A stretch of DNA of 5,006 bases from an uncultured Clostridium sp. (GTDB lineage: Bacteria; Bacillota; Clostridia; Lachnospirales; Lachnospiraceae), in NCBI GenBank assembly GCA_902464345.1, contig CABQJA010000169.1:1-5006 (forward strand). Reading direction: 5' to 3'. The position numbers and the translations under genes were made by a program. This document shows, one piece after another, positions 4,836-5,006 of this stretch. The stretch's first letter is position 1. Each line of letters begins with the position of its first letter. The notes below the pieces were generated by a model, which worked only from the letters and a program-made list of their open reading frames with translations, searched no databases and was not told the DNA's origin.

Positions 4836-5006
4836 CTACTCAATGGCATTACCGGCAGCATATCCGGTACTCCAGGCAATCTGAAGATTAAAGCCACCGG
4901 TTACCGCATCCGTATCCAGTAATTCTCCTGCAATATAAAGTCCGGATACCAGCTTTGACTCCATCGTCTGCTGATTGATTTCCTTTACGTTTATGCCGCC
5001 TCTGGT
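4836..5006 (-). CDS. HI0933/BaiN-like NAD(P)/FAD-dependent oxidoreductase, C-terminal fragment
   Basis: The last 56 codons and TAG of a gene that runs off the right edge. The fragment begins TRGGINVKEINQQTMESK, continues to SGLYIAGELLDTDAVTGGFN and ends LQIAWSTGYAAGNAIE. The T-x-GG-[IV]-x-x-x-E-I ... TMESK ... GLY-x-AGE-x-LD-x-D-x-x-x-GG-[FY]-NLQ-x-AW-x-[ST]-G pattern is the C-terminal FAD-binding signature of the HI0933/YhiN/BaiN family. Older databases call these proteins aminoacetone oxidase family FAD-binding enzymes. The AGE-x-LD segment contacts the flavin. The substrate is unknown for most members; BaiN itself acts in bile-acid dehydroxylation, but a fragment this short cannot support that role here. 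The stop lies 15 nt before the response regulator start, with no terminator between them. Confidence 0.88.
   Translation of the reverse strand, partial: TRGGINVKEINQQTMESKLVSGLYIAGELLDTDAVTGGFNLQIAWSTGYAAGNAIE

Noticed and set aside
1..5006. Search for a novel mobile element, toxin-antitoxin pair, CRISPR array, riboswitch or RNA gene
   Set aside because: None is visible. All six genes fall in known families, and the two intergenic regions of more than 100 nt are explained by promoters, operator repeats and hairpins.

Overview
The window fits a Firmicute chromosome, most likely a clostridial gut anaerobe of the Lachnospiraceae type. The reasons are moderate GC, strong Shine-Dalgarno sites before most genes, and a flavoprotein and a cytidylate kinase at the two edges, a pairing I recall as common in that group. 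The taxonomic call is inference. All six genes lie on the minus strand, so transcription runs from high to low coordinates.

Layout in transcription order. (1) 5006-4836: the last 56 codons of an HI0933/BaiN-like FAD-dependent oxidoreductase. (2) 4820-4149: an OmpR-family response regulator, starting 15 nt after the flavoprotein stop. (3) 4121-3123: a short intramembrane-sensing histidine kinase, probably starting at GTG. (4) 3122-2983: a 140-nt control region with an inverted repeat that fits the BceR-type operator pattern, a second half-site 20 bp away, a sigma-A-like promoter and a small leader hairpin. (5) 2982-2215: an ABC ATPase. (6) 2222-213: a ten-helix permease with a roughly 230-residue extracellular domain, overlapping the ATPase gene by 8 nt. 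(7) 212-65: a second intergenic region with a good promoter candidate and a terminator-like hairpin. (8) 64-1: the first 21 codons of cytidylate kinase (cmk).

Genes 2, 3, 5 and 6 form a complete Bce-type peptide-antibiotic detoxification module (BceRS-BceAB; relatives are PsdRSAB, YxdJK-LM and VraFG). In known members the transporter, not the kinase, senses the peptide or peptide-lipid II complex. It signals its transport activity to the kinase, and the phosphorylated regulator activates the transporter promoter. The operator and promoter between the kinase and ATPase genes fit that loop. The peptide recognised here cannot be read from the sequence.

The system is a known type. The parts worth a second look are the regulatory architecture, the placement of the module between the flavoprotein gene and cmk, the hairpin and repeat-containing promoter before cmk, and a recent-looking 18-bp duplication in the permease's extracellular domain. 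No RNA gene, insertion sequence, CRISPR array or integrase is visible, and no gene-free stretch exceeds 150 nt.
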